Assembly (NCBI RefSeq): GCF_002940685.1
Contig: NZ_PNFP01000005.1
Coordinates: forward strand, 124,001-188,000
From: Ensifer adhaerens
Lineage (GTDB): Bacteria > Pseudomonadota > Alphaproteobacteria > Rhizobiales > Rhizobiaceae
Direction of reading: 5' to 3'
Length of the DNA stretch: 64,000 bases
The translations under genes were made by a program, and so were the position numbers. The notes beneath the pieces were generated by a model that saw only the letters and a program-made list of their open reading frames with translations, had not been told where the DNA came from and did not search any database. Below, piece by piece: positions 30,099 through 40,135 of this stretch (position 1 is the stretch's first letter; each line of letters starts with the position of its first letter).

Positions 30099-30716
30099 TC
30101 ATCGCGCCAGTTCTTTCAGCCCCAGACGAATGAGCTTGGCGCTGTCGCCCCCCTCGCCGCCGTTCTTCAAGGCGGCCGCAACGGCGTTCGCCGCCTGATC
30201 GCGCGAGTAGCCGAGGTTGGTGAGCGCCGAAACCGCGTCGGAGACCGGCGCGGACGCAACGCCTTCGCCGAGCTCCTGCTTCAGACCGATCGATGATGCC
30301 ATCTCCCCGGCGAAGGACGGGGCCTTGTTCTTGAGCTCGGTGACGATGCGCACCGCCACTTTCGGCCCGACACCGGGAGCGCGCGAGACCGAGGTCTTGT
30401 CCTGCAGCGCGATGGCATTGGCCAGCTCGCCCGGCGTAAGTGTCGAGAGCACGGCGAGTGCCACCTTCGAACCGACCCCCTGCACGCTCTGCAGCAGGCG
30501 GAACCACTCCCGCTCCAATGCCGTCAGGAAGCCGAAGAGCTTCAACTGGTCCTCGCGCACATAGGTCTCGATGAAGAGTATCGCCGCCTCGCCGGCCGAA
30601 CCGAGCTTGGACAATGTCCGCGCCGAACAAAACGCGACATAGCCGACGCCATGCACGTCGAGCACGACATGATCTTCGCCGATCTCGTCGATGGTACCCT
30701 TCAATTTGCCGATCAT
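30099..30716 (-). CDS. ruvA: Holliday junction DNA-binding protein RuvA
   Basis: 205-residue protein that binds four-way junctions as a tetramer. It has an N-terminal OB domain ([20 protein letters not shown]), two helix-hairpin-helix motifs ([36 protein letters not shown]) and a C-terminal RuvB-binding helical domain ([16 protein letters not shown]). The ATG at 30716 gives the family N-terminus. Confidence 0.98.
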   Translation of the reverse strand: MIGKLKGTIDEIGEDHVVLDVHGVGYVAFCSARTLSKLGSAGEAAILFIETYVREDQLKLFGFLTALEREWFRLLQSVQGVGSKVALAVLSTLTPGELANAIALQDKTSVSRAPGVGPKVAVRIVTELKNKAPSFAGEMASSIGLKQELGEGVASAPVSDAVSALTNLGYSRDQAANAVAAALKNGGEGGDSAKLIRLGLKELAR

Positions 30717-30834
30717 GTGGCGTCTCTCGCGGTGGACTGGGATGGTCGCCCGGACCATCGGGAAATCTTCTCTACAGCGCCGCGCGTCCGTGAAGATGCG
30801 CTAAGGTCGCTGTAACACTCTAGGACGGCCGCAG

Positions 30835-31347
30835 CTACGCCATCAATGCCGCAAGCCGGCTCGTCACCGATTGCCGGTTATGGGCGTGACAGATGGCGAT
30901 CGCCAACGCGTCCGCGGCATCGTTGCCCTTGAACTCTGCCTTCGGCATCAGAACCTTCAGCATCATGTGGATCTGCTGCTTCTCGCCATGGCCGACGCCG
31001 ATCACCGCCTTCTTGACCGCGTTCGGCGCATATTCGGCAACCCTCAGGCCGGCGCGCGCCGGCACCAGCATGGCGATGCCGCGCGCCTGGCCGAGCTTCA
31101 GCGTCGCAGTCGCGTCCTTGTTGACGAAGGTCTGCTCGACCGCCGCCTCGAGCGGCTGATAGCTGTGCACCACTTCGGCAAGGCCGTCATGCAGCTGGCA
31201 AAGCCTGGAGGCGAGGTCCATGTCGCCATCGGACGTCACGGTGCCCGAGGCGACGAAACGCAGCGAATTGCCGAGCGTCTCGATGATACCCCAGCCGGTA
31301 CGGCGGAGCCCCGGATCGATGCCGATGATGCGAATCGTGGTCTGCAT
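30835..31347 (-). CDS. ruvC: Holliday junction resolvase RuvC
   Basis: 170-residue RNase H-fold endonuclease that cuts junctions after branch migration. It begins with [14 protein letters not shown], whose Asp is catalytic. The later [21 protein letters not shown] and [15 protein letters not shown] supply the other acidic residues. I prefer ATG at 31347 (AGGGTGAA upstream) over GTG at 31356. It is the first gene of ruvCAB. Confidence 0.97.
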   Translation of the reverse strand: MQTTIRIIGIDPGLRRTGWGIIETLGNSLRFVASGTVTSDGDMDLASRLCQLHDGLAEVVHSYQPLEAAVEQTFVNKDATATLKLGQARGIAMLVPARAGLRVAEYAPNAVKKAVIGVGHGEKQQIHMMLKVLMPKAEFKGNDAADALAIAICHAHNRQSVTSRLAALMA

Positions 31348-31517
31348 GAATTTCACCCTATGATGTCAGCCCGGACGCTGCCAGCAAAAAGTGAACAAAA
31401 CAAAAACATACGCACAGTCGAGACGCGGCCTCGGGTTTTCTTCGGCGCCGCCCTTGGATTGAGGAAAATTGAGCTTACATAGCCTTGAATCAATTTCTCT
31501 CAATGAAGGCCCGTGTC

Positions 31518-32519
31518 ATGGCGACTTTCTCCGTCCTCGATCTTTCCCCGATCACTGAAGGCGGCAGCGTCGCCCAATCGCTGGAGAATTCGCGCCGATT
31601 GGCCCAGGCGGCCGAAGAGAACGGCTACAACAGGTTCTGGCTTGCTGAACATCACGGCATGAAGGGTATCGCGAGTGCCGCGACCTCGATCGTGATCTCG
31701 CACGTGGCGGCCGCCACCAAGACCATCCGCGTCGGCTCCGGTGGCATCATGCTGCCGAACCACTCGCCGCTTGTCATCGCCGAGCAGTTCGGCACGCTCG
31801 CGGCTCTCTATCCCGGTCGTATCGACCTTGGCCTTGGCCGCGCACCCGGAACGGACATGCGCACGGCCCAGGCGCTCCGGCGCAACATGGAAGCGAGCGG
31901 CAACAGTTTTCCGAACGATGTCGTCGAGCTCCAGGCGCTGCTCGGGCCGGTGGCCGAGGACCAGAAGATCATCGCCGTGCCGGGCGCCGATACCAACGTG
32001 CCGATCTGGCTGTTGGGCTCCAGCCACTTCAGCGCCCATCTCGCCGGCATGCTCGGCCTGCCCTTCGCGTTTGCCTCGCACTTCGCGCCGGACATGCTGC
32101 TGTCGGCGCTCGAAATCTACCGCGAGCGCTTCACCCCGTCCGCAACGCTCGACAGGCCGCAGGTCATGGTCGGCGTCATGGGTGTCGCCGCCGACACGGA
32201 CGAGGAGGCGAACCATCTTTTCACCTCGATGCAGCAGTCCTTCGTGGCGCTGCGGCGCAATGCGCGCGGACAGTTCCCGCCCCCGGTTCAGTCCATGGAC
32301 GGGCTCTGGAGCTACGACGAAAAGATCTTTGTCGACCATGCGATGATGTATGCGGTGGTCGGCGGGCCGGAGACGATCCGTCGCAAGATCGCAACCTTCC
32401 TCGACCAGACGAAGGCCGACGAGCTGATCATCTCCATGCCGATCTTCGACATGGAGGCACGCCTGCATTCGCTCCGCCTTTTCGCAGACGCGCGAAAGGA
32501 CCTCGCAAAGGCGGCCTGA
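31518..32519 (+). CDS. LLM-class (bacterial luciferase-like) flavin oxidoreductase
   Basis: 333 residues. The family pattern [47 protein letters not shown] and [14 protein letters not shown] identifies a YhbW-type luciferase-like monooxygenase using FMNH2. The substrate is unknown. I chose ATG at 31518 (AAGG eight bases upstream); ATG at 31503 is an alternative. It is the only plus-strand gene here, between ruvC and the HAD gene. Confidence 0.9.
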   Translation: MATFSVLDLSPITEGGSVAQSLENSRRLAQAAEENGYNRFWLAEHHGMKGIASAATSIVISHVAAATKTIRVGSGGIMLPNHSPLVIAEQFGTLAALYPGRIDLGLGRAPGTDMRTAQALRRNMEASGNSFPNDVVELQALLGPVAEDQKIIAVPGADTNVPIWLLGSSHFSAHLAGMLGLPFAFASHFAPDMLLSALEIYRERFTPSATLDRPQVMVGVMGVAADTDEEANHLFTSMQQSFVALRRNARGQFPPPVQSMDGLWSYDEKIFVDHAMMYAVVGGPETIRRKIATFLDQTKADELIISMPIFDMEARLHSLRLFADARKDLAKAA

Positions 32520-32526
32520 AGAGCTT

Positions 32527-33156
32527 TCAGGCCACCCCGAAAGCGGGCGCAATCTCATCCATTTGCGAAAAGAACCGGTCCGGCCCGAGCCCTTTGAGGA
32601 AGACCGGGTCGGCGTACCCCCATGCGACCGCGCCGGCCGCCACGCCGGCCTTGCGCGCCGCCTCGATATCACGCGCTTCGTCGCCGATCGCCAGGATGCG
32701 TGACGCATCGAAACCGGAGTGGCGGATGGCCGTCCTGAAATGCTGCGCCTTGCCGAAGAGCGCGGCGCCGCACTCGAAAAGGTCCACCATCGCCGCCGTC
32801 TCGCCGAGTGCGGCTCGAATGCTCTCTTCCGCATTCGAGCTGACGATCGCAATCCCGACACCGGCAGCCTTCAGCCGCGCGAGCAGCTCGGCGGCTCCGG
32901 GAAACAACCGGACGGACGCAGCCTCCGTCGCCATGGCACGACGCATGAAGGCCGCGATCTGCGGCAACTTCCACATGGGCACGCCGAGCTGCGCAATGAT
33001 TTCGCGGCTGCCCATGGTTCTCAACGACTGGAACTCGTCGACCGACAGTTCGCGGAAGCCATAGCGCCGAGCGGCCGCGTTGCACGCCGCCATGAAGCTC
33101 GCCGCTGTGTCGGCAAGCGTGCCGTCGAAATCAAAGATCGCGAAGTCGTAGGTCAT
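32527..33156 (-). CDS. HAD-family phosphatase (Gph/PGP-like)
   Basis: 209 residues with the HAD motifs in order: FAIFDFDGTLADTAASF (nucleophile Asp), IVSSNAEESIRAAL, the Lys-containing loop near FGKAQHF, and ILAIGDEARDIEAARKAG. It resembles phosphoglycolate phosphatases and related beta-phosphoglucomutase-like enzymes. The substrate cannot be fixed. It is separated from yebC by a terminator and is convergent with the LLM gene. Confidence 0.88.
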   Translation of the reverse strand: MTYDFAIFDFDGTLADTAASFMAACNAAARRYGFRELSVDEFQSLRTMGSREIIAQLGVPMWKLPQIAAFMRRAMATEAASVRLFPGAAELLARLKAAGVGIAIVSSNAEESIRAALGETAAMVDLFECGAALFGKAQHFRTAIRHSGFDASRILAIGDEARDIEAARKAGVAAGAVAWGYADPVFLKGLGPDRFFSQMDEIAPAFGVA

Positions 33157-33171
33157 GGGCCATCCAAAGAA

Positions 33172-33198
33172 AAACCCGTGCCCTTTCGGACACGGGTG
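33172..33198 (-). terminator. Intrinsic terminator of yebC
   Basis: On the minus strand CACCCGTG / CACGGGT with a short loop followed by TTTTTC, about 30 bp after the yebC stop. Confidence 0.85.
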
Positions 33199-33226
33199 CA
33201 TTTCCCCGAAGCGACAAGTCGCCCGA

Positions 33227-33973
33227 TCAGGCCGACAGCTTCGCCAGGATCTCGTCCGATACTTCGAAGTTCGAATAGACGTTCTGGACGTCGTCATCGT
33301 CTTCGAGAATGTCGATGAGTTTCATCAGCGACTGCGCCTTTTCCTCGTCGACCGGCACGGTGTTCTGGGCCTTCCAGATCGCCTTGACGGTTTCGGCTTC
33401 GCCGAGCGTGTCCTCGAGCGCCTTGGAAACTTCGCCGATCGCTTCGAAACCGCAGATGATGGAATGACCGTCCTCATCGGTGGTCACGTCGTCGGCGCCG
33501 GCCTCGATCGCCGCTTCCATCACCTTGTCGGCATCACCGACCGAAAGCTTGTAGGTGATTTCGCCGACGCGGTCGAAGGAGAAGGAAACCGAGCCGGTTT
33601 CGCCGAGTGCGCCGCCCGCCTTGGTAAAGGTCGAGCGCACGTTGGAGGCGGTGCGGTTGCGGTTGTCGGTCAGCGCCTCGACGATGACGGCGACGCCGCC
33701 CGGGCCGTAGCCCTCGTAGCGGACTTCCTCGTAGTTCTCCGCGTCGCCGCCGGAAGCCTTCTTGATCGCCCGTTCGATGTTGTCCTTCGGCATCGACTGT
33801 GCCTTGGCGTTCTGGATCGCCAGGCGCAGGCGCGCATTCATCGCCGGGTCAGGCATACCGGACTTGGCGGCAACCGTGATTTCGCGCGCGAGCTTGGAAA
33901 ACATTTTCGAGCGCACCGCATCCTGACGGCCCTTGCGGTGCATGATGTTCTTGAACTGTGAATGGCCAGCCAT
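33227..33973 (-). CDS. YebC/PmpR-family transcription/translation regulator
   Basis: 248-residue protein of the YebC/TACO1 family. The N-terminus [18 protein letters not shown] and GRAPSLNARL-like region ([19 protein letters not shown]) are diagnostic. The family binds DNA or helps ribosomes on proline-rich stretches. ATG at 33973 gives the canonical start. Its location near ruvC is the common bacterial arrangement, here interrupted by HAD and LLM genes. Confidence 0.94.
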   Translation of the reverse strand: MAGHSQFKNIMHRKGRQDAVRSKMFSKLAREITVAAKSGMPDPAMNARLRLAIQNAKAQSMPKDNIERAIKKASGGDAENYEEVRYEGYGPGGVAVIVEALTDNRNRTASNVRSTFTKAGGALGETGSVSFSFDRVGEITYKLSVGDADKVMEAAIEAGADDVTTDEDGHSIICGFEAIGEVSKALEDTLGEAETVKAIWKAQNTVPVDEEKAQSLMKLIDILEDDDDVQNVYSNFEVSDEILAKLSA

Positions 33974-34192
33974 GGCACCCTCTGCATGCATGATTTTATT
34001 GGAATGGGGCGCCTTATAGTTTTATTGCCGCTTTCCGTCCAGCCGGGCGGCGGTTTTTCAGTCGGCCGAGACCTGCGCGCGGCCGAGGACGAGGCTGTGA
34101 CCGTCGCTGCGGCGGCAGGAAAGGCCGCTGCGTCCCGACGGGCACGAGAACGGCCAGAACGACCAGCTCCCGTCAGTCGGGCACCACGCCGG

Positions 34193-35026
34193 TCAAACGC
34201 CCTTCAGAATATAAATCAGCGGTTTGCTCGGCAACGAACGCAAGGATACCTTGATGCTCGCGCTGTCGGCGAAGCGCTTGTCGTAGTCGTCGCCGAACAT
34301 GTCGAGGAAGACGTCGATCGGCGGGCCGCGGCGGTGCATCGGCAGGATCAGCGACGAGCGCAGCCGGCTGACGACACGGCTCATGCTTTCTGCTCCCATG
34401 GTCAGCCCGCCGTCGACAGGCACCATCAGCACGTCCAGCCGGCCGATCTGGCTGTAGTGACTGTCATCGAGCTCGTGGTGCAGGTGGCCGAGATGGCCGA
34501 TGCACAGATCCGCCACTTCGAAGATGAAGATCGAGTTGCCGTCGTGCTCCATCGCCCCACCGCCGGCGCGGATGTCGGTGGTGACGTTGCGGATGTAGGT
34601 GTCGCCGACGACCAGATCGTGCCGCGCGGGTCGGCCGTCGTCGCTCCAGCCATGCAGCACGTTCCCGATCGCCGGATCCGGCGTCAGCGTGTAGTGGCTC
34701 GAATGAGCCTTGTTCATCGTCACCACCGTCGGCGGGGCGGAGGGCGCGTACCAGCCACTAAAATCGGTCGCGATCGAGACCCCGCCGGGCGTCTCGATCA
34801 GAAAGGTGGAATGGCCAAGATAGCTGATGGACACCTCTCCGGTCGCCGTTTGCCCGGCCTTGTTCACCGCGGGCGTGAAACTGGCAAAGGTCGCCTGGGG
34901 AAGCGTCTCGGCGATCGCCTGGCATTGGCTGACAGGACGCGGCTGTTGCTGCGCATGCGCGACCGACGGCCAGAACGCATGGATGAGCCATATGGCGGCG
35001 AACGTGTAGACGAAGTACCGGAGCAT
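34193..35026 (-). CDS. Exported MBL-fold metallohydrolase
   Basis: 277 residues. A cleavable signal peptide ends in AHA at about residue 25. The metallo-beta-lactamase-fold region resembles UlaG-type proteins: ISYLGHSTFLIETPGGVSIATDF, NKAHSSHYT, IGHLGHLHH and MVPVDGG. The HxHxDH zinc motif is altered to NKAHSSHY, so the metal site may be non-standard. It is a periplasmic protein of unknown substrate. Confidence 0.83.
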   Translation of the reverse strand: MLRYFVYTFAAIWLIHAFWPSVAHAQQQPRPVSQCQAIAETLPQATFASFTPAVNKAGQTATGEVSISYLGHSTFLIETPGGVSIATDFSGWYAPSAPPTVVTMNKAHSSHYTLTPDPAIGNVLHGWSDDGRPARHDLVVGDTYIRNVTTDIRAGGGAMEHDGNSIFIFEVADLCIGHLGHLHHELDDSHYSQIGRLDVLMVPVDGGLTMGAESMSRVVSRLRSSLILPMHRRGPPIDVFLDMFGDDYDKRFADSASIKVSLRSLPSKPLIYILKGV

Positions 35027-35257
35027 CAGCCTTCACCTCTCTCACTTGCCGCCTGATCTCGGGCCTTAGGGACACGGGGCAGGCAGGTGTTGAACAGCGA
35101 ATGGAAGCCTTTGCCTTCGCTCGACCGAACGGTGGCGTCACGGGGCCGGGAGAGAATTGTTCAAGGACCTGGCCGCGTCCAGTTACAAACGGCAGACCGT
35201 GCTCACGTTTGCGTCACCGGCCCAGGGACAGCTTGAAACGGCAGCGGTTCAAAGACA

Positions 35258-35285
35258 AATGCCCCGGCATCGCTGCCGGGGCATT
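35258..35285 (-). terminator. Terminator of the RND efflux operon
   Basis: Perfect 11-base stem ATGCCCCGGCA / TGCCGGGGCAT with a four-base loop. On the minus strand it is followed by TTTGTC, 24 bp past the transporter stop. Confidence 0.8.
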
Positions 35286-35308
35286 GTCACTTGGCCCTCG
35301 TGCTCGCC

Positions 35309-38300
35309 CTATTCGGCGGGATGCGGCGCCGGCTCGCTCACCGCCGCCTTGCGTCGCCGGAACGACCGGAGCGCGACGTAGAAGACCGGCGTCAGGAACA
35401 GGCCGAGGAAGGTCACCCCGAGCATGCCCGAGAACACGGCGGTGCCGAGCGACTGGCGCATTTCCGCACCCGGGCCGGTCGCGATCATCAGCGGCACGAC
35501 GCCGAGGATGAAGGCGAAGGCCGTCATCAGGATCGGGCGAAGGCGCAATTGGCTCGCCTCCACCGCCGCCTCGATCGGCGTCTTGCCCTCGTCCTCGCCC
35601 TGCCGCGCGAACTCGACGATCAGGATGGCGTTCTTGGCCGCAAGGCCGATGAGAACGATGAGCCCGATCTGGGTCAGCACGTTGTTGTCGAGGCCGCGGA
35701 TGGACACACCGACGAGAGCCGATAGCACCCCGAGCGGTACGATCAGGATGATCGCCAGCGGCAGCACCCAGCTTTCATACTGGGCCGACAGCGCCAGGAA
35801 CACGAAGATGACCGACAGCGCGAAGATGAAGACCGCGGTGTTGCCGGTCTGGCGTTCCTGGAAGGCGAGCTCCGTCCACTCGAAGGTCGTGCCCTGCGGC
35901 AGGATCTGGGCGGCGAGCGCCTCCATCTTGTCGAGTGCCGTACCGGTCGAGACGCCGACGGCAGGATTGCCCTGGATCGGCACCGATACGTACATGTTGT
36001 AGCGCTGCACGAGCGTCGGGCCGGCCGTATCCTGGATCTCGACAAGGGTTCCCATCGGCACCAGCGCACCGGTTGCCGAGCGAACCTTCAGCGCCAGGAT
36101 GTTGTCACGCTCGACGCGGTACTGCTGGTCGGCCTGCGCCCGCACCTGGTAGACGCGGCCGAAGGCGTTGAAGTCGTTGACATAGGACGTGCCGAGGTTG
36201 ATCGACAGCGCCTCGAAGATGTTGGGGATCGGCACGTTGAGCGTGCGCGCCTTGTCGCGGTCGATCGCCAGGAAGTATTGCGGGCTCGACGCCGAGAAGG
36301 TGGTGAAGACGCCGGTCAGCCCCTCCGTCTGGTTGGCCGCCCCCATCATCTGATAGGCGAGCCCGAGAGCACGACGCATGTCGGCGCTCTGCCGGTCCAT
36401 GATCTGCATCTTGAAGCCGCCCGAGTTGCCGATGCCGCGCACCGACGGCGGCGGCACGGCGATGATGAAGGCCTCCTGGATGCTCTGCAGGCTGCCATAG
36501 AGCTGGCCGATGATCTGGTTGGCCCCCTGCCCGTGCTTCAGCCGCTCTTCGAAGCTCTCGAAGGACGCAAAGACCACGCCCGAATTGGACGCGTTGGTAA
36601 AGGTCGCGCCGTTGAAGCCGGCGAAGGCAACAGCACTCTTTACGCCGGGGACGTCCTCGATGATCTTCGAGGCGCGCTTGACCACGGCGTCCGTACGCTC
36701 GAGCGAGGCACCGTCGGGAAGCTGGATGACGACGATCGCATAGCCCTGGTCCATGGTCGGTACGAAACCGCGCGGCACGATCTGCGCCATGTACCAGGTG
36801 GCGCCGAGCAGCCCGACGAAGACGATGATTGCCGCGGCAAGCGCCGTCTTCGTCGACACCAGTTTGCGCACGATGAAGGCATAACCCTCGGCCATGCGGT
36901 CGAAACCGTTGTTGAAGCCGTTTGCCAGCGACTTGCCGAAGCGGGTCAACGGGTTGCGGCTTTCATGATGACCGTTCTCGTGCGGCTTCAACAGGATCGC
37001 CGCAAGCGCCGGCGACAGCGTCAGCGAGTTGAAGGCCGAAATGACGGTCGCGACCGAAATCGTCACGGCGAACTGCAGATAGAACTGGCCGGCGATGCCG
37101 GGGATGAAGGCCGTCGGCACGAAGACGGCGGTCAACACCAGCGAGATCGCGATGACCGCGGCTCCTACCTCGTCCATGGTCACGTGCGAGGCTTCGCGCG
37201 GGGTCATCCCTCGCGCCAGGTTTCGCTCGACGTTCTCCACCACCACGATCGCATCGTCGACGACGATACCGATCGCCAGCACCAGGCCGAACAGCGTCAG
37301 CATGTTGAGCGAGAAGCCGAAGGCGTAGAGGAAGGCGAAGGTGCCGACGAGCGACACGGGGATGGCGACGATCGGGATGATCGCCGTGCGCCAGGACTGC
37401 AGGAAGACGAGAACGACGATGGCGACGAGGATCGCCGCTTCGGCGATCGTCTTGTAGACCTCGTTGATGGATTCCGAGATGAACTCGGTCGGGTTGTAGA
37501 CGATGCGGTATTCGAGCCCTTCGGGGAAATCCCGCGAAACGTCGGTCATCACCTTCTGGATCTGCTCGGCCGCGTCGAGCGCATTGGTGCCGGGCCGCGA
37601 GAAGATGCCGAGCGCCACCGCCGGGCTGCCGTCGAGATAGCTGTTGTTGACGTATTCGCGGGCGCCGAGTTCGACGCGTGCGACATCCTGCAGCTGCACG
37701 AGGCGGCCGCTCTCCGTCGCCTTGACGATGACGTAGCGGAACTGCCGCGCATCGCTGAAGCGACCGTCGGTGGTGACGGTATACTGGAACGCGCTGTCGC
37801 CGGGGGCCGGCGGACCGCCGATCGAGCCGCCGGAGACCTGCACGTTCTGCTCGCGCAGCGCCTGCACCACGTCGCCCGCCGTCATGCCGTAGGCCGACAG
37901 CTTCTCCGGATCGAGCCAGACGCGCAGCGCATATTCGCGCTCGCCGAAGAGGATGACGTCGCCGACGCCATCGAGCCGGACCAGCAGGTCGCGGATGCGC
38001 GTGCGCGCATAGTTGGAGACGTAAAGCTGGTCATAGCGTTCGGTCGGCGAGAGCAGATGCACGACCATCATCAGGTCGGGCGAGCTCTTGGCCGTGGTGA
38101 TGCCGATGCGCCGGACTTCTTCCGGCAGCCGCGGCTCGGCGATCGACACCCGGTTCTGCACCAGCACCTGCGCCTGGTCGAGGTCGGTGCCGAGCTTGAA
38201 GGTGATCGTCAGCGCCATCGAGCCGTCGGCGGTCGAATAGGAGGACATGTAGAGCATGTTCTCGACGCCATTGATCTCCTGCTCGAGCGGGGTGGCAACG

Positions 38301-38485
38301 GTGTTGGCGACGGTATTGGCGTCCGCACCCGGATAGGCGGCGCGAACGACGATGGTCGGCGGCGCGATTTCCGGGTACTGCGCCACCGGAAGCTGGAAAT
38401 AGGCGATGCTGCCGACGATGAGCAGCACGATCGAAAGCACCGATGCGAAGATCGGTCGGTCGACGAAAAAGTGCGCGAACCTCAT
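35309..38485 (-). CDS. RND multidrug efflux pump, inner-membrane subunit
   Basis: 1058 residues of the HAE1 (AcrB/MexB/BepE-like) group. It has 12 membrane helices in two halves, each with a large periplasmic loop. The proton-relay pair is visible in helix 4 as GIVVDDAIVVVENVER. The N-terminus FFVDRPIFASVLSIVLLIVG is characteristic. The start overlaps the adaptor gene by 4 bp. No TolC-like outer-membrane gene or dedicated repressor is adjacent, so the channel must be encoded elsewhere. Confidence 0.96.
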   Translation of the reverse strand: MRFAHFFVDRPIFASVLSIVLLIVGSIAYFQLPVAQYPEIAPPTIVVRAAYPGADANTVANTVATPLEQEINGVENMLYMSSYSTADGSMALTITFKLGTDLDQAQVLVQNRVSIAEPRLPEEVRRIGITTAKSSPDLMMVVHLLSPTERYDQLYVSNYARTRIRDLLVRLDGVGDVILFGEREYALRVWLDPEKLSAYGMTAGDVVQALREQNVQVSGGSIGGPPAPGDSAFQYTVTTDGRFSDARQFRYVIVKATESGRLVQLQDVARVELGAREYVNNSYLDGSPAVALGIFSRPGTNALDAAEQIQKVMTDVSRDFPEGLEYRIVYNPTEFISESINEVYKTIAEAAILVAIVVLVFLQSWRTAIIPIVAIPVSLVGTFAFLYAFGFSLNMLTLFGLVLAIGIVVDDAIVVVENVERNLARGMTPREASHVTMDEVGAAVIAISLVLTAVFVPTAFIPGIAGQFYLQFAVTISVATVISAFNSLTLSPALAAILLKPHENGHHESRNPLTRFGKSLANGFNNGFDRMAEGYAFIVRKLVSTKTALAAAIIVFVGLLGATWYMAQIVPRGFVPTMDQGYAIVVIQLPDGASLERTDAVVKRASKIIEDVPGVKSAVAFAGFNGATFTNASNSGVVFASFESFEERLKHGQGANQIIGQLYGSLQSIQEAFIIAVPPPSVRGIGNSGGFKMQIMDRQSADMRRALGLAYQMMGAANQTEGLTGVFTTFSASSPQYFLAIDRDKARTLNVPIPNIFEALSINLGTSYVNDFNAFGRVYQVRAQADQQYRVERDNILALKVRSATGALVPMGTLVEIQDTAGPTLVQRYNMYVSVPIQGNPAVGVSTGTALDKMEALAAQILPQGTTFEWTELAFQERQTGNTAVFIFALSVIFVFLALSAQYESWVLPLAIILIVPLGVLSALVGVSIRGLDNNVLTQIGLIVLIGLAAKNAILIVEFARQGEDEGKTPIEAAVEASQLRLRPILMTAFAFILGVVPLMIATGPGAEMRQSLGTAVFSGMLGVTFLGLFLTPVFYVALRSFRRRKAAVSEPAPHPAE

Positions 38486-39654
38486 TGCGCCGCTCCCGTG
38501 GCTGGCGCCGCCCCCGCGGCAGGCCCCTCGGGCGGCAACTGGATCGTCTCGGGCTTGACCTTCGTGCCGGGACGCGCCCGCATCAGGCCATTGACGACAA
38601 TGGTTTCCTCACCCGTCATGCCCGAGCGGATGACGCGGTAGCCATGCAGCCTCGGGCCAAGGCGAACCGGCTTGGTCACCACGGTACCATCGGCCGTCAC
38701 CTCGTAGACGATGCGTTCGTTCTGGTCGGCGCCGATCGCCTCGTCGGGAATGAGAACGGCCTTGTAGGTGTTCGAGCCCTCGATCTGAACGCGGCCGAAA
38801 AGGCCGGGCTGCAGCACGAGGTTCGGATTTTCGAGACGGGCGCGCACGCGCATGGTTCCGCTCTGCGGGTCCACGCGGTTTTCGGCGAAGTCGAGCTTGC
38901 CCTTGAACGGTTCTTCATTGGTGTCGGCAATGGTGACCATCACCTCCAGCGCCCCGCCGCCTTCCTGCAACGCGCTGCCGCGCTCGCGTGCAACCCGGGC
39001 ATAGGAGAGCAACCGCCGTTCGTCGACGTCGAAGTAGAAATCGATCGGGTCGAGCGACACGATCGTCGTCAGCACCGTCTGGTCAGCCTGGACCAGATTG
39101 CCCGTCGACAGCAGGCGCCGGTCGACGCGGCCGCTGAGCGGCGCCATGATTGTCGTGTAGTCGAGGTCGAGCTTGGCGCGCTCGACAGCCGCTTCAGCCC
39201 CTCGCACCAACGCCTGGGCTGACAAAAGCTCGCGGCGATGGTCGTCGAGCGTCGAGATCGAAAGCGTGCCGGTGCCGGTCAGCGACTGCGTGCGCTTGAA
39301 CTGGGCGTCGGCGAACTCCAGCGTCGAGCGCGCGGATTCCAGCGTCGACTCGGCCTGGGACAGAGCCGTGCGATAGGGACGCTGGTCGATGACGAAGAGC
39401 TTGTCGCCCTTCTTCACCAGCGCGCCGTCGGTGAAATTGATCTCGTCGAGATAGCCGCCGATGCGGGCACGAACCTGCACCTCGTCGACCGGCTCGAAGC
39501 GGCCGATGAACTCGTCGCTGTCGATGACGTCCCGCACGACCGGTTTGGCGACGGTCACAACCGGCAACTGCGCGTCCTGCGCCTGGGCACCGATTGCGGA
39601 AAGAAGGGAAAGAGAAGCGCCGACGATCATCGGCAAATGCCACTGAGACAACAT
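38482..39654 (-). CDS. RND efflux periplasmic adaptor (membrane fusion protein)
   Basis: 390 residues. A signal peptide ends in AQA. A biotinyl-lipoyl-like domain follows (VRARIGGYLDEINFTDGALVKKGDKLFVID), then an alpha-helical hairpin (about 95-165), a beta-barrel and a membrane-proximal domain. It bridges the RND pump to an outer-membrane channel. ATG at 39654 follows GGAGGGC; the upstream open frame has no signal sequence. It is the first gene of the pump operon. Confidence 0.95.
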   Translation of the reverse strand: MLSQWHLPMIVGASLSLLSAIGAQAQDAQLPVVTVAKPVVRDVIDSDEFIGRFEPVDEVQVRARIGGYLDEINFTDGALVKKGDKLFVIDQRPYRTALSQAESTLESARSTLEFADAQFKRTQSLTGTGTLSISTLDDHRRELLSAQALVRGAEAAVERAKLDLDYTTIMAPLSGRVDRRLLSTGNLVQADQTVLTTIVSLDPIDFYFDVDERRLLSYARVARERGSALQEGGGALEVMVTIADTNEEPFKGKLDFAENRVDPQSGTMRVRARLENPNLVLQPGLFGRVQIEGSNTYKAVLIPDEAIGADQNERIVYEVTADGTVVTKPVRLGPRLHGYRVIRSGMTGEETIVVNGLMRARPGTKVKPETIQLPPEGPAAGAAPATGAAQ

Positions 39655-40135
39655 GCATGCCCTCCGAATGCACTTTGGATCACGAGAGCCGGCCAATCGG
39701 CCACATCTGCGCAATCGCCTTGAATATTTCAGAGCGGGGCCTGTGCGCAAAACAGCCGCATTACCCGTCCCGCTCCGCACAAATCCTCGGATCGGCAGCG
39801 ATCCAAGGGGCAAAGTCACACAAGCAATCAAATGGTACAGCGCCTTGCGCCCTTCGGCCCGCGAACGCTGTCAGGTCAAAATCGCCGGCTGCGGGCAATG
39901 GTCCGTGACGCGGCGACAACAGTACATGCCCGCAATCCAGGACTGCGGACATCACTCATTCTGCTAAAACCCACGATTAATCACGCCCCGGCCCGGCGTG
40001 ATTTCGCGATAACCTGCCATCATTTGATGGGGTTGTCACCTTGAAAAAAATCAATTCCGATAAGGCGATACGGGAGCGCCAAAGGTGCGCGCCCCGTAGC
40101 GGTGCGCGGCGCTTAGAATGCCGCCTGCCCTGGTC
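39655..40135. other. Intergenic region between ymdB and the efflux operon
   Basis: 481 bp with no convincing gene. It contains a perfect inverted repeat at 39979-40003 (AATCACGCC / GGCGTGATT). A GC-rich foldback at 40075-40113 directly after ymdB probably ends ymdB transcription. The efflux promoter should lie between 39655 and 39950, but I cannot define it. Confidence 0.45.
39979..40003. repeat. Perfect 9-bp inverted repeat upstream of the efflux operon
   Basis: AATCACGCC and GGCGTGATT with a seven-base spacer. It may be a terminator-like element on the plus strand (followed by TTT) or a regulator site for the pump. Confidence 0.45.

Noticed and set aside
36278-38641. A 787-codon plus-strand frame opposite the RND pump
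   Set aside because: Antisense shadow of a clear transporter gene; Arg/His/Asp-rich low-complexity translation is typical of reverse-frame artefacts.
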